Shown piece after piece: positions 1-5,992 of a stretch of 6,920 nt of DNA. Within the stretch, counting starts at the first letter, position 1. Each line of letters starts with the position of its first letter. The DNA is from JANNRR01 sp031401675. Lineage in GTDB: Bacteria; Pseudomonadota; Alphaproteobacteria; Rhodobacterales; Rhodobacteraceae. The position numbers and the translations under genes are program-made. The stretch is taken from assembly GCA_031401675.1 (NCBI GenBank), contig JANNRR010000009.1:1-6920 (forward strand). Reading direction: 5' to 3'. Under the pieces are notes generated by a model. It was not told where the DNA came from and did no database searches. It saw only the letters and a list, made by a program, of their open reading frames with translations.

Positions 1-907
1 CCAGAAATGCCACTTCCGGCCGGGATGGGGCATGCAGCACCGCTGATTTCGGCAGGACCGCCGACGCCGCCGACCGCAGCAGCGACAAGCCCAGCCAGCC
101 AAGCTTCTGCCGACCGGTGGTCCGCGCCCGAGCGCTGACGCTGTCATAGCCCAGCCGCGCCACCGCCCCGCCGATCCCGGCATAGACATGCCGCGCCGCG
201 TATATCCCCGGGCGGCAGGCAAGCGGCAGCACCGCAACCCCTGCCTCGGACCGGGCATACAACGCCTCGGCCTGAACCAGCAGCCGCCGGGTCAGCCGTT
301 GCAGGCGCGGGTCGGGGGCCGGATTGTCCAGAAACTCGTCGGGCCGGATCGCCTCTTCCCGCAGCCAGTCCAGCGGCAGATACAGCCGCCCGGCCCGGGC
401 ATCCTCGCCGACATCGCGGGCGATGTTGGTCAACTGCATCGCCAGCCCCAGATCACAGGCCCGCGCCAGCGCGTCGGCATCGCGCACCCGCATCAGCACG
501 CACATCATCGCCCCCACGGCACTGGCCACCCGGGCGCAATAGGCCAGCAGATCCGGCAGGGTGTCGTATTGCCGGCCAAAGGCATCCCAGGCCAGCCCCT
601 CCAGCAGCGCCTCGGGCAGGGCGCGCGGCATCTCGAATTGCTCGACCACCGCCGCAAAGGCACGGTCGGCACCCGAATTGCGCGGCCGCCCGGCATAGAC
701 CAGGTCCAGCCGGTCGCGCAGGCTCAGCACGGCGGGGGCCTTGTGCGCGCTGTCGTCGACCGCGTCATCGGCCAATCGGCAAAAGGCGTACAGCGCCAGT
801 GCCGGGTCACGCACCCGCGCCGGCAACAGCTTCGAGGCGGCATGAAACGACAGCGACCCGGTCCGGATCGTCTCGCGGCAATAGTCCATATCCGCCCGGG
901 CGATCAT
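1..907 (-). CDS. crtB: Phytoene synthase CrtB (C-terminus cut by window edge)
   Basis: CrtB condenses two geranylgeranyl diphosphates to phytoene through prephytoene diphosphate, the first committed carotenoid step. I translated 302 codons from the ATG at 907-905, with no stop before the left edge. Family members are usually around 340-355 residues, so some tens of residues are missing. Both aspartate-rich substrate/Mg2+ motifs of trans-isoprenyl head-to-head synthases are present: ADDAVDD at about residues 46-52, and NIARDVGEDARAGRLYLP at about 161-178, with the DXXXD pair D165/D169. The N-terminal MDYCRETIRTGSLSFHAAS (7-25) is also typical. The start ATG overlaps the crtI stop in an ATGA (907-904), so crtB is probably translationally coupled to crtI and shares its promoter. 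Position 1 is a leftover base of the next codon. Identification is very firm; only the extent to the left is unknown. Confidence 0.96.
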   Translation of the reverse strand, partial: MIARADMDYCRETIRTGSLSFHAASKLLPARVRDPALALYAFCRLADDAVDDSAHKAPAVLSLRDRLDLVYAGRPRNSGADRAFAAVVEQFEMPRALPEALLEGLAWDAFGRQYDTLPDLLAYCARVASAVGAMMCVLMRVRDADALARACDLGLAMQLTNIARDVGEDARAGRLYLPLDWLREEAIRPDEFLDNPAPDPRLQRLTRRLLVQAEALYARSEAGVAVLPLACRPGIYAARHVYAGIGGAVARLGYDSVSARARTTGRQKLGWLGLSLLRSAASAVLPKSAVLHAPSRPEVAFL

Positions 908-2466
908 TCGGCCGCCATCCGCAGCATTGCCCGGCGTGGTGCGTCCGGCACCAGCTTGGCCAGCACTTCGGCACTGGCGATCACCCCCGGCAAACCGGCA
1001 CCGGGATGGGTCCCCGCACCCACCAGGTACAGCCCGCGCGCTTCTTCCGATACGTTGTGCGGCCGGAACCACGCCGATTGCAGGATGCGCGGCTCGAAGG
1101 AAAACCCGCTGCCATGCGGCGACAGATAGCGTGTCTCGAAAGAGTTGGGGGTAAAGACCAGCTGCTCGGAAAGATGCTCGCCCAGACCCGGCAGCAACCG
1201 CTCCTCCAGCATCTTCTGCATCTTCTGCCGATAGGGCTCGGCCTCGGTGTCCCAGTCGGTACTGCCGATCCCCAGATGCGGCACCGGCGACAGCGCGTAA
1301 AACGTATCGTCCCCCGGTGGCGCCGCCGACGGATCGGTCACCGTCGGGCGGTGGACATACAGGCTCATGTCCCCGGCCAGACGCCCACGGATGAAGATAT
1401 CGCGGATATGCTCCTTGTAGCGCGGCCCGACGACGATGGTGTGATGCCCCACCCCCGGCCATTTCAGCGCGGTGCCCCTTGTGCCGAAATACCAGACGAA
1501 AAGCCCCATCGACCAGCGTTTGCGCGCCAGCTTGCGCGGGGTCCAGCGTTTGCGCGGATGGTTGCGCAACAGCCGGTCATAGGTGTGCCCGGCATCGGCG
1601 TTCGACACCACCACGTCCGCCGCAATCGTCCGGCCATCGGTCAACCGCACGCCGCTGGCCCGGCCACGCTCCAGCAGAATCTCGTCAACCTCGGCATTCA
1701 GCCGCAACTGCCCGCCCTGCGCCGCAAACACCCCGGCCATCGCCAGGGCTATCGCCGCGACCCCGCCCATCGCATAGTGAACCCCGAATTCCTTCTCCAG
1801 ATGACTGACAAGGATGTACATCGAGGTGACGTGGAACGGGTCGCCGCCGATGAACAGCGGATGGAAAGACAGCGCAAAACGCAGCCGCTCGTCCTTCACC
1901 CGCGCCGCCGCATGGGCATACACCGACTTGTCGGCGCGCAGCATGGCAAAGGTCGGCAGCACCTTCAACAGGTCGGAAAGCCGGTGCATCGACCGCCTGC
2001 CCAGATCCTCGAACCCGAACCAGTAGCGCCGCTCGCTGTCCTGCAGGAACTTGTCGTAGCCCGCCAGATCGCCCGGCGACAGCCGCGCCACCTCGGCCCG
2101 CATCCCATGTGTCGATTGCCGCGCCGTAAAGCGGGACCCGTCCTGCCAGCGAATCTCGTAAAACGGATCAAGCGCCCGCAGATCGACATCCCTGTCGAAA
2201 TCGCGCCCGCACACCGCCCACAGCTCGCGCAGCCCCTGCGGCACCGTCACGATTGTCGGCCCCAGATCAAAGCGGTGGCCGCCCATGCTGATCGAACTGC
2301 CGCGCCCGCCCGGCATGTCCAGCCGGTCGATCACCGTCACCCGGTAGCCCTTGGCCCCCAGCCGCATCGCCGCCGCCAGCCCGCCCAATCCCGCACCGAT
2401 AACGATGGCATCGGCCCCCGAAGCAGGTGATATTGCGCTGGAAAGGGACTCGGCATGTGTAAGCAT
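904..2466 (-). CDS. crtI: Phytoene desaturase CrtI
   Basis: FAD-dependent, membrane-associated desaturase that introduces double bonds into phytoene. The 520-residue length fits bacterial CrtI. The N-terminal dinucleotide-binding Rossmann motif GAGLGG lies at residues 24-29, followed by the acidic residue D47 and MPGGRGSS (51-58). The C-terminal bacterial phytoene-dehydrogenase signature, LVGAGTHPGAGLPGVIASAE, is at about 481-500. Mid-protein motifs such as SFHPLFIGGDPF and VVSNADAGHTY are also typical. Because crtA is next door, I infer the three-step, neurosporene-producing Rhodobacter-type enzyme, but step number cannot be read from sequence with certainty. The ATG at 2466 is the only ATG before the Rossmann motif. 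The ribosome binding site in front of it is weak, and the first PpsR-type palindrome begins only 15 bp upstream. The final TGA overlaps the crtB start. Confidence 0.97.
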   Translation of the reverse strand: MLTHAESLSSAISPASGADAIVIGAGLGGLAAAMRLGAKGYRVTVIDRLDMPGGRGSSISMGGHRFDLGPTIVTVPQGLRELWAVCGRDFDRDVDLRALDPFYEIRWQDGSRFTARQSTHGMRAEVARLSPGDLAGYDKFLQDSERRYWFGFEDLGRRSMHRLSDLLKVLPTFAMLRADKSVYAHAAARVKDERLRFALSFHPLFIGGDPFHVTSMYILVSHLEKEFGVHYAMGGVAAIALAMAGVFAAQGGQLRLNAEVDEILLERGRASGVRLTDGRTIAADVVVSNADAGHTYDRLLRNHPRKRWTPRKLARKRWSMGLFVWYFGTRGTALKWPGVGHHTIVVGPRYKEHIRDIFIRGRLAGDMSLYVHRPTVTDPSAAPPGDDTFYALSPVPHLGIGSTDWDTEAEPYRQKMQKMLEERLLPGLGEHLSEQLVFTPNSFETRYLSPHGSGFSFEPRILQSAWFRPHNVSEEARGLYLVGAGTHPGAGLPGVIASAEVLAKLVPDAPRRAMLRMAAE

Positions 2467-2481
2467 GGTTTCACGATATAC

Positions 2482-2499
2482 TGTCTAGTTGAATTTACA
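2482..2499. promoter_or_regulatory. PpsR/CrtJ-type operator, site 1
   Basis: TGTCTAGTTGAATTTACA is an exact TGT-N12-ACA palindrome, the core of the PpsR/CrtJ binding site (fuller consensus TGTc-N10-gACA; the last inner base differs here). It overlaps the predicted -35 box of crtA and lies 15 bp upstream of the crtI start. A repressor bound here could block both divergent transcripts. PpsR/CrtJ is known to repress photopigment genes under oxic or lit conditions. That it acts here is inferred from the motif and context. Confidence 0.82.
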
Positions 2500-2523
2500 A
2501 TACTTGGCTTTCTGCTGCATAAT
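2494..2523 (+). promoter_or_regulatory. Sigma70-like promoter of crtA-bchIDO
   Basis: TTTACA (2494-2499) and CATAAT (2518-2523) each match the -35 and -10 consensus at five of six positions, with an 18-bp spacer. Transcription would start near 2529-2531, giving a leader of about 65 bases before the ATC at 2595. The -35 box is contained in PpsR-type site 1, which fits repression by steric block. No equally good promoter was found for crtI on the opposite strand. Confidence 0.62.
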
Positions 2524-2557
2524 TCGTGCCATTCTGCTTTCCAGCCGCTGCAAAGAC

Positions 2558-2575
2558 TGTCAAACTCCCCCGACA
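2558..2575. promoter_or_regulatory. PpsR/CrtJ-type operator, site 2
   Basis: TGTCAAACTCCCCCGACA matches the full TGTc-N10-gACA consensus, including both inner bases. It sits 76 bp centre to centre from site 1, downstream of the predicted crtA transcription start and 19 bp ahead of the ATC start. Paired palindromes allow two PpsR/CrtJ tetramers to bind cooperatively, as reported for the crtA-crtI region of Rhodobacter capsulatus. The pairing strongly supports both sites. Confidence 0.83.
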
Positions 2576-2582
2576 CAGGACC

Positions 2583-2588
2583 AGAGGA
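2583..2588 (+). promoter_or_regulatory. Ribosome binding site deciding the crtA start
   Basis: AGAGGA lies six bases ahead of the ATC at 2595, the ideal distance for a Shine-Dalgarno element. There is no ATG, GTG or TTG in the crtA frame between here and the conserved coding sequence. It therefore supports ATC as the initiation codon rather than the GTG at 2526. Confidence 0.6.
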
Positions 2589-2594
2589 CCCGCC

Positions 2595-3299
2595 ATCAAC
2601 ACCGTAAGTCTTTCGCTTTTCCGCTTTGCCACGCTGCCCGCCCGGCTCTGGGTGCTCGGGCAGATGGGCGCGGCTCGGCTGTCGTTCATGCGGATGCCGG
2701 ATGTCGGGTTCTGGAAACTGTGCGGATCAGGCACCGGCGAGGGTTTCACCCCGAAACCCAACACCGCCGTCTGGGCGATTCTCGCCACCTGGCCGGACGA
2801 GCCGACCGCCCGCCACCGCATCAGTACCGCACCGGTCTACCGGCGCTGGCAGGGCCGTGCCGCCGAAAGCTGGACCATCCTGCTGGAACCGACCTCTGCC
2901 CGCGGCAAATGGTCCGGCGTCACGCCGTTCACCCCTACCGCCGCGCCCAACCCCGGCCCCATCGTCGCCCTGACCCGGGCCAGCATGCGCGCCTCGACCT
3001 TTCTGCGGTTCTGGCGGCGGGTGCCGGATATTTCGGCAGTGATCGGCCAGGATCCCAACGTGATCTTCAAGATCGGCATCGGCGAGCTGCCGCTGTTGCA
3101 TCAGATCACCGTTTCGATCTGGCCCGATGCCGCCTCGATGGCCAATTTCGCGCGCGGCGACGGCCCGCATGGCCGCGCCATTCAGGCGGTGCGGGCCGAA
3201 AACTGGTTTTCCGAAGAACTCTATGCCCGCTTTCGCATCCTGGACGACTGGGGCAGCTGGGGCGGCGTCCGCCCGCTGGCGGCAAAGGCCGCCGCATGA
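2595..3299 (+). CDS. crtA: Spheroidene monooxygenase CrtA, probable ATC start
   Basis: CrtA is an O2-using oxygenase, reported to bind haem, that adds the C-2 keto group converting spheroidene to spheroidenone and hydroxyspheroidene to its keto form. The recognisable family features are VSLSLFRF at residues 4-11, RLWVLGQMG (17-25), GEGFTPKPNTAVWAILATWP (48-67), SIWPDAASMANFARGDGPHG (174-193) and the tail around ENWFSEELYARF (202-213). With the start chosen here the protein is 234 residues. The conserved N-terminus begins right after an ATC at 2595-2597, which has AGAGGA at 2583-2588 six bases upstream. The only standard in-frame start further up is GTG at 2526, which would give 257 residues. 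That would add 23 atypical residues, place the start ahead of the predicted transcription start, and make the second PpsR-type palindrome coding. The stop TGA overlaps the bchI ATG (3296-3299). Function is firm; the start is inferred. Confidence 0.93.
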   Translation: MNTVSLSLFRFATLPARLWVLGQMGAARLSFMRMPDVGFWKLCGSGTGEGFTPKPNTAVWAILATWPDEPTARHRISTAPVYRRWQGRAAESWTILLEPTSARGKWSGVTPFTPTAAPNPGPIVALTRASMRASTFLRFWRRVPDISAVIGQDPNVIFKIGIGELPLLHQITVSIWPDAASMANFARGDGPHGRAIQAVRAENWFSEELYARFRILDDWGSWGGVRPLAAKAAA

Positions 3300-4300
3300 C
3301 CCAGCCGTTTCCGTTTTCCGCCATCGTCGGGCAAGAGGGGATGAAACAGGCGATGGTGCTGACCGCGATCGACCCCGGCATCGGCGGGGTTCTGGTCTTC
3401 GGTGATCGCGGTACCGGCAAATCCACTGCCGTCCGCGCCCTGGCCGCGCTGTTGCCGGACATCATGGCGGTGGATGGTTGCCCGGTCAATTCCGCACGGC
3501 TTCAGGATGTGCCCGACTGGGCCGGCCCAAAATCCGGCAAGCTGGTCCAGCGTCCCACCCCGGTCATCGACCTGCCACTTGGTGCCACCGAAGACCGCGT
3601 GGTCGGCGCACTGGACATCGAACGCGCCCTGACGCGCGGCGAAAAGGCGTTCGAGCCCGGCCTGCTGGCCCGCGCCAATCGCGGCTACCTTTACATCGAC
3701 GAGGTCAACCTGCTGGAGGATCACATCGTCGACCTGCTGCTCGATGTCGCCCAGTCCGGTGAAAACGTGGTGGAGCGAGAGGGGCTGTCGATCCGCCACG
3801 CCGCCCGCTTCGTGCTGGTCGGTTCCGGCAACCCCGAGGAGGGGGAGTTGCGCCCGCAGCTTCTCGACCGCTTCGGCCTGTCGGTCGAGGTCACGTCGCC
3901 GCGCGACATCGAAACCCGGGTCGAGGTGATGCGCCGCCGCGACGCCTATGAAAACGACAATGCCGCGTTCATGAAGAAATGGCGCGCCAAAGACACCGCC
4001 CTGCGCAAGTCAATCCTCGCTGCCCGTGCCGCCCTGCCCAGCCTGAAAACCCCGGGGGCCGTGCTGCACGACTGTGCCGCGCTCTGCATCGCGCTTGGCT
4101 CCGACGGGTTGCGCGGCGAACTGACGCTGCTGCGGGCCGCCCGGGCGCAGGCGGCGTTTGAAAGTGCCGCAACCGTGACCCGCGTCCATCTGAAACAGGT
4201 GGCCGGCAGCGCCCTTGGTCACCGCCTGCGCCGCGATCCGCTGGACGAGGCCGGCTCAGCGTCGCGCGTGGCCCGCACCGTAGCGGAAACCCTGCCGTGA
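3296..4300 (+). CDS. bchI: Magnesium chelatase ATPase subunit BchI
   Basis: AAA+ ATPase subunit of the BchH/I/D magnesium chelatase, which inserts Mg2+ into protoporphyrin IX, the branch point from haem to bacteriochlorophyll. The 334-residue protein has Walker A GDRGTGKST (36-44), Walker B YLYIDEVNLL (131-140), the sensor-1 region GSGNPEEGELRPQLLDRFGL (176-195) with probable arginine finger R192, and a sensor-2 region SDGLRGELTLL (269-279) with R273. With an offset of 16, L95, D191, R192 and R273 correspond to L111, D207, R208 and R289 studied in Rhodobacter capsulatus BchI (from memory). All catalytic residues look intact. The protein therefore lacks roughly 16 N-terminal residues relative to that homologue and starts directly before PFPFSAIVGQE. 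The ATG overlaps the crtA stop, and the TGA overlaps the bchD GTG. A purine-rich AAAGG stretch precedes the start. Confidence 0.98.
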   Translation: MTQPFPFSAIVGQEGMKQAMVLTAIDPGIGGVLVFGDRGTGKSTAVRALAALLPDIMAVDGCPVNSARLQDVPDWAGPKSGKLVQRPTPVIDLPLGATEDRVVGALDIERALTRGEKAFEPGLLARANRGYLYIDEVNLLEDHIVDLLLDVAQSGENVVEREGLSIRHAARFVLVGSGNPEEGELRPQLLDRFGLSVEVTSPRDIETRVEVMRRRDAYENDNAAFMKKWRAKDTALRKSILAARAALPSLKTPGAVLHDCAALCIALGSDGLRGELTLLRAARAQAAFESAATVTRVHLKQVAGSALGHRLRRDPLDEAGSASRVARTVAETLP

Positions 4301-5991
4301 CCGCCCCGCTGACCCAACCACTGACTGGCCCGCTTACGCCGTGGCAACGCGCCGAAGCGGCGTTGGCCGTGCTGGCAGTTGACCCGGCAGGCGTCAGGGG
4401 CCTGTGGCTGCGTGCTCGCGCCAGCCCGCTGCGCGACCGCGTCACCACAGCGCTGCCGGCTGCCCGCCGCATCCACCCCGGCATCGATGACACCGCCCTG
4501 TTCGGCGGCGTCGATCTGGCGGCTACTCTGGCCAGCGGCCATCTGGTGACGAGCACCGGCCTGCTGTCGCATCCGGCCCCGCTGATCCTGAGCATGGCCG
4601 AACGCTGCCCCCCCGGCCTTTCGGCCCGCCTCGCCCGCTGGCTGGATGATCCCGGCCCCTGCCTGATCGCGCTGGACGAAGGGGCAGAGCCGGACGAATC
4701 GCTGCCCCCGGGTCTTGCCGACCGCATTGGCCTGTTTCTTGACCTAGGCGATATCGCCTGGTCCGAAACCGATGACCTTGCCCTTGATCCAGACGCCATC
4801 ACCGCCGCCCGGGCCCGCCTGCCGGCCACTCGCTTGCCCAAGGCCGCACTCGAAAGCCTGACCACCGTCGCCGCCGCCATGGGCATCGCCAGCCTGCGGG
4901 CGCCGCTGCTGGCCGCAGCCATCGCCCGCGCCCTTGCCGCCTGGCGCGCCGAACCGGAAGCGTCGGCAGACACGCTCCGCCACGCCGCCGAACTGGCCCT
5001 GGCGCATCGCGGCGACCTGCCCGAAACCGCCGACGATGCCCGGGACCCCGCGCCGCCGCTAACCGATCCGCCCCCCGATCCCGGCGACGGCGACAGCGAT
5101 CAGCCGCAACCCGACGACGACCGCATCCCCGACGACATCATGCTGCAGGCGGTCCGCGCCGCCCTGCCCGCCGACCTGCTGGCCCGCCTTGCCGCAGGCC
5201 GCGCCGCCCGCAGCGCCAGAGGCAACGGCTCGGGCGCGGTTCGCAAGGGCAACCACCGCGGCCGCCCGCTGCCACCGCGCCCCGGCACCCCCGGATCCGG
5301 CAAGCGCATCGATCTTGTCGCCACCCTGCGCGCCGCCGCCCCGTGGCAGCAGCTGCGCCGCCGCACGCCCGGCGCGACCCGCCTTGAAATCCGCCAGTCC
5401 GACCTGCGGCTGAAACGCTATCAGGTCAGTTCCGACCGCGTGCTGATCTTTGCCGTCGATGCCTCCGGCTCGTCGGCCCTGTCGCGGCTGGCCGAGGCAA
5501 AGGGCGCCGTGGAACTGCTGCTGGCCGCCGCCTACGCCCGCCGCGATCACGTCGCGCTCATCGCCTTTCGCGGCCGGTCTGCCGAACTGCTGTTGCCGCC
5601 CACCCGCTCGCTGGTGCAGACCAAACGCCGGCTCGGCGCGCTGCCCGGTGGTGGCGGCACGCCGCTGGCGGCGGGCCTGCGCATGGCCTTCGATCTGGCC
5701 ACCCAGACCCGCGCCCGCGGCATGACCCCGACCGTGGCGCTGCTGACCGATGGCCGCGGCAACATCGCGCTCGATGGCTCGGCCAACCGCGACGCGGCCG
5801 AGGCTGACAGCCTGCGCCTTGCCGGTGCCCTGCGCGCCGCCGCAATTCCCGGTCTGGTCATCGACATCGCCACCCGGCCGCAACCGGCGCTGCAGCGACT
5901 GGCCGGGGCGCTGGATGCCCGCTACCTGCCATTGCCCCGCGCCGATGCGCACCGCCTGTCTGCCGTGCTGCAGGCAGCTCTGGTGACCTGA
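4297..5991 (+). CDS. bchD: Magnesium chelatase subunit BchD
   Basis: BchD forms a double-ring AAA+ complex with BchI and couples it to the porphyrin-binding BchH subunit. The 564-residue protein has the family's three parts. The N-terminal AAA+-like module (about 15-240) lacks a clear Walker A, with LFGGVDLAATLASG (68-81) in its place, as is normal for BchD. A Pro/Asp-rich acidic linker spans about 249-280. The C-terminal VWA/integrin-I domain runs from about 375 to 564. Its MIDAS metal site is visible as D388-A-S390-G-S392, T455 in GGGGTPLAAGL, and D485 in LLTDGRGN. The start is GTG at 4297, overlapping the bchI TGA as GTGA. No ATG occurs before residue 195, and GGA at 4285-4287 is a modest ribosome binding site. 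The first residues carry a short PLT-PLT-PLT repeat. The gene lies in a strict operon between bchI and bchO. Confidence 0.97.
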   Translation: MTAPLTQPLTGPLTPWQRAEAALAVLAVDPAGVRGLWLRARASPLRDRVTTALPAARRIHPGIDDTALFGGVDLAATLASGHLVTSTGLLSHPAPLILSMAERCPPGLSARLARWLDDPGPCLIALDEGAEPDESLPPGLADRIGLFLDLGDIAWSETDDLALDPDAITAARARLPATRLPKAALESLTTVAAAMGIASLRAPLLAAAIARALAAWRAEPEASADTLRHAAELALAHRGDLPETADDARDPAPPLTDPPPDPGDGDSDQPQPDDDRIPDDIMLQAVRAALPADLLARLAAGRAARSARGNGSGAVRKGNHRGRPLPPRPGTPGSGKRIDLVATLRAAAPWQQLRRRTPGATRLEIRQSDLRLKRYQVSSDRVLIFAVDASGSSALSRLAEAKGAVELLLAAAYARRDHVALIAFRGRSAELLLPPTRSLVQTKRRLGALPGGGGTPLAAGLRMAFDLATQTRARGMTPTVALLTDGRGNIALDGSANRDAAEADSLRLAGALRAAAIPGLVIDIATRPQPALQRLAGALDARYLPLPRADAHRLSAVLQAALVT

Positions 5992-5992
5992 T

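Larger units (their letters stand above)
2467..2594. other. Divergent crtI-crtA control region
   Basis: This is the only non-coding gap of any size in the window, 128 bp between the crtI ATG and the proposed crtA start. Its left part (about 2467-2560) is clearly AT-richer than the surrounding genes. It contains the two PpsR-type palindromes, the crtA promoter and ribosome binding site, and a direct repeat TTCTGCT at 2510-2516 and 2532-2538. A crtI promoter must also lie here, but the candidates, such as TTGTAA followed by TATATC on the minus strand with only 14 bp between, are poor. An activator or a non-standard promoter is possible. Confidence 0.8.

Noticed and set aside
188..1129. Plus-strand open frame opposite crtB and the end of crtI
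   Set aside because: Antisense shadow; the minus strand encodes unmistakable CrtB motifs through the same bases.
799..2430. Long plus-strand open frame of 543 codons opposite crtI
   Set aside because: Antisense shadow produced by high GC third positions of crtI; composition is Arg/Pro/His/Gln-rich with no recognisable domain.
2526..2594. GTG start at 2526 for crtA, adding 23 residues
   Set aside because: No ribosome binding site, lies at or before the predicted transcription start, and the added residues do not resemble the family; kept as the alternative to the ATC start.
2489..3295. Upstream open extension of the bchI frame through crtA
   Set aside because: Runs out of frame inside the conserved crtA coding sequence; BchI homology begins only at the ATG at 3296.
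3969..4973. 334-codon minus-strand open frame across bchI and bchD
   Set aside because: Arg/Ser/Ala-rich shadow spanning two well-identified genes.
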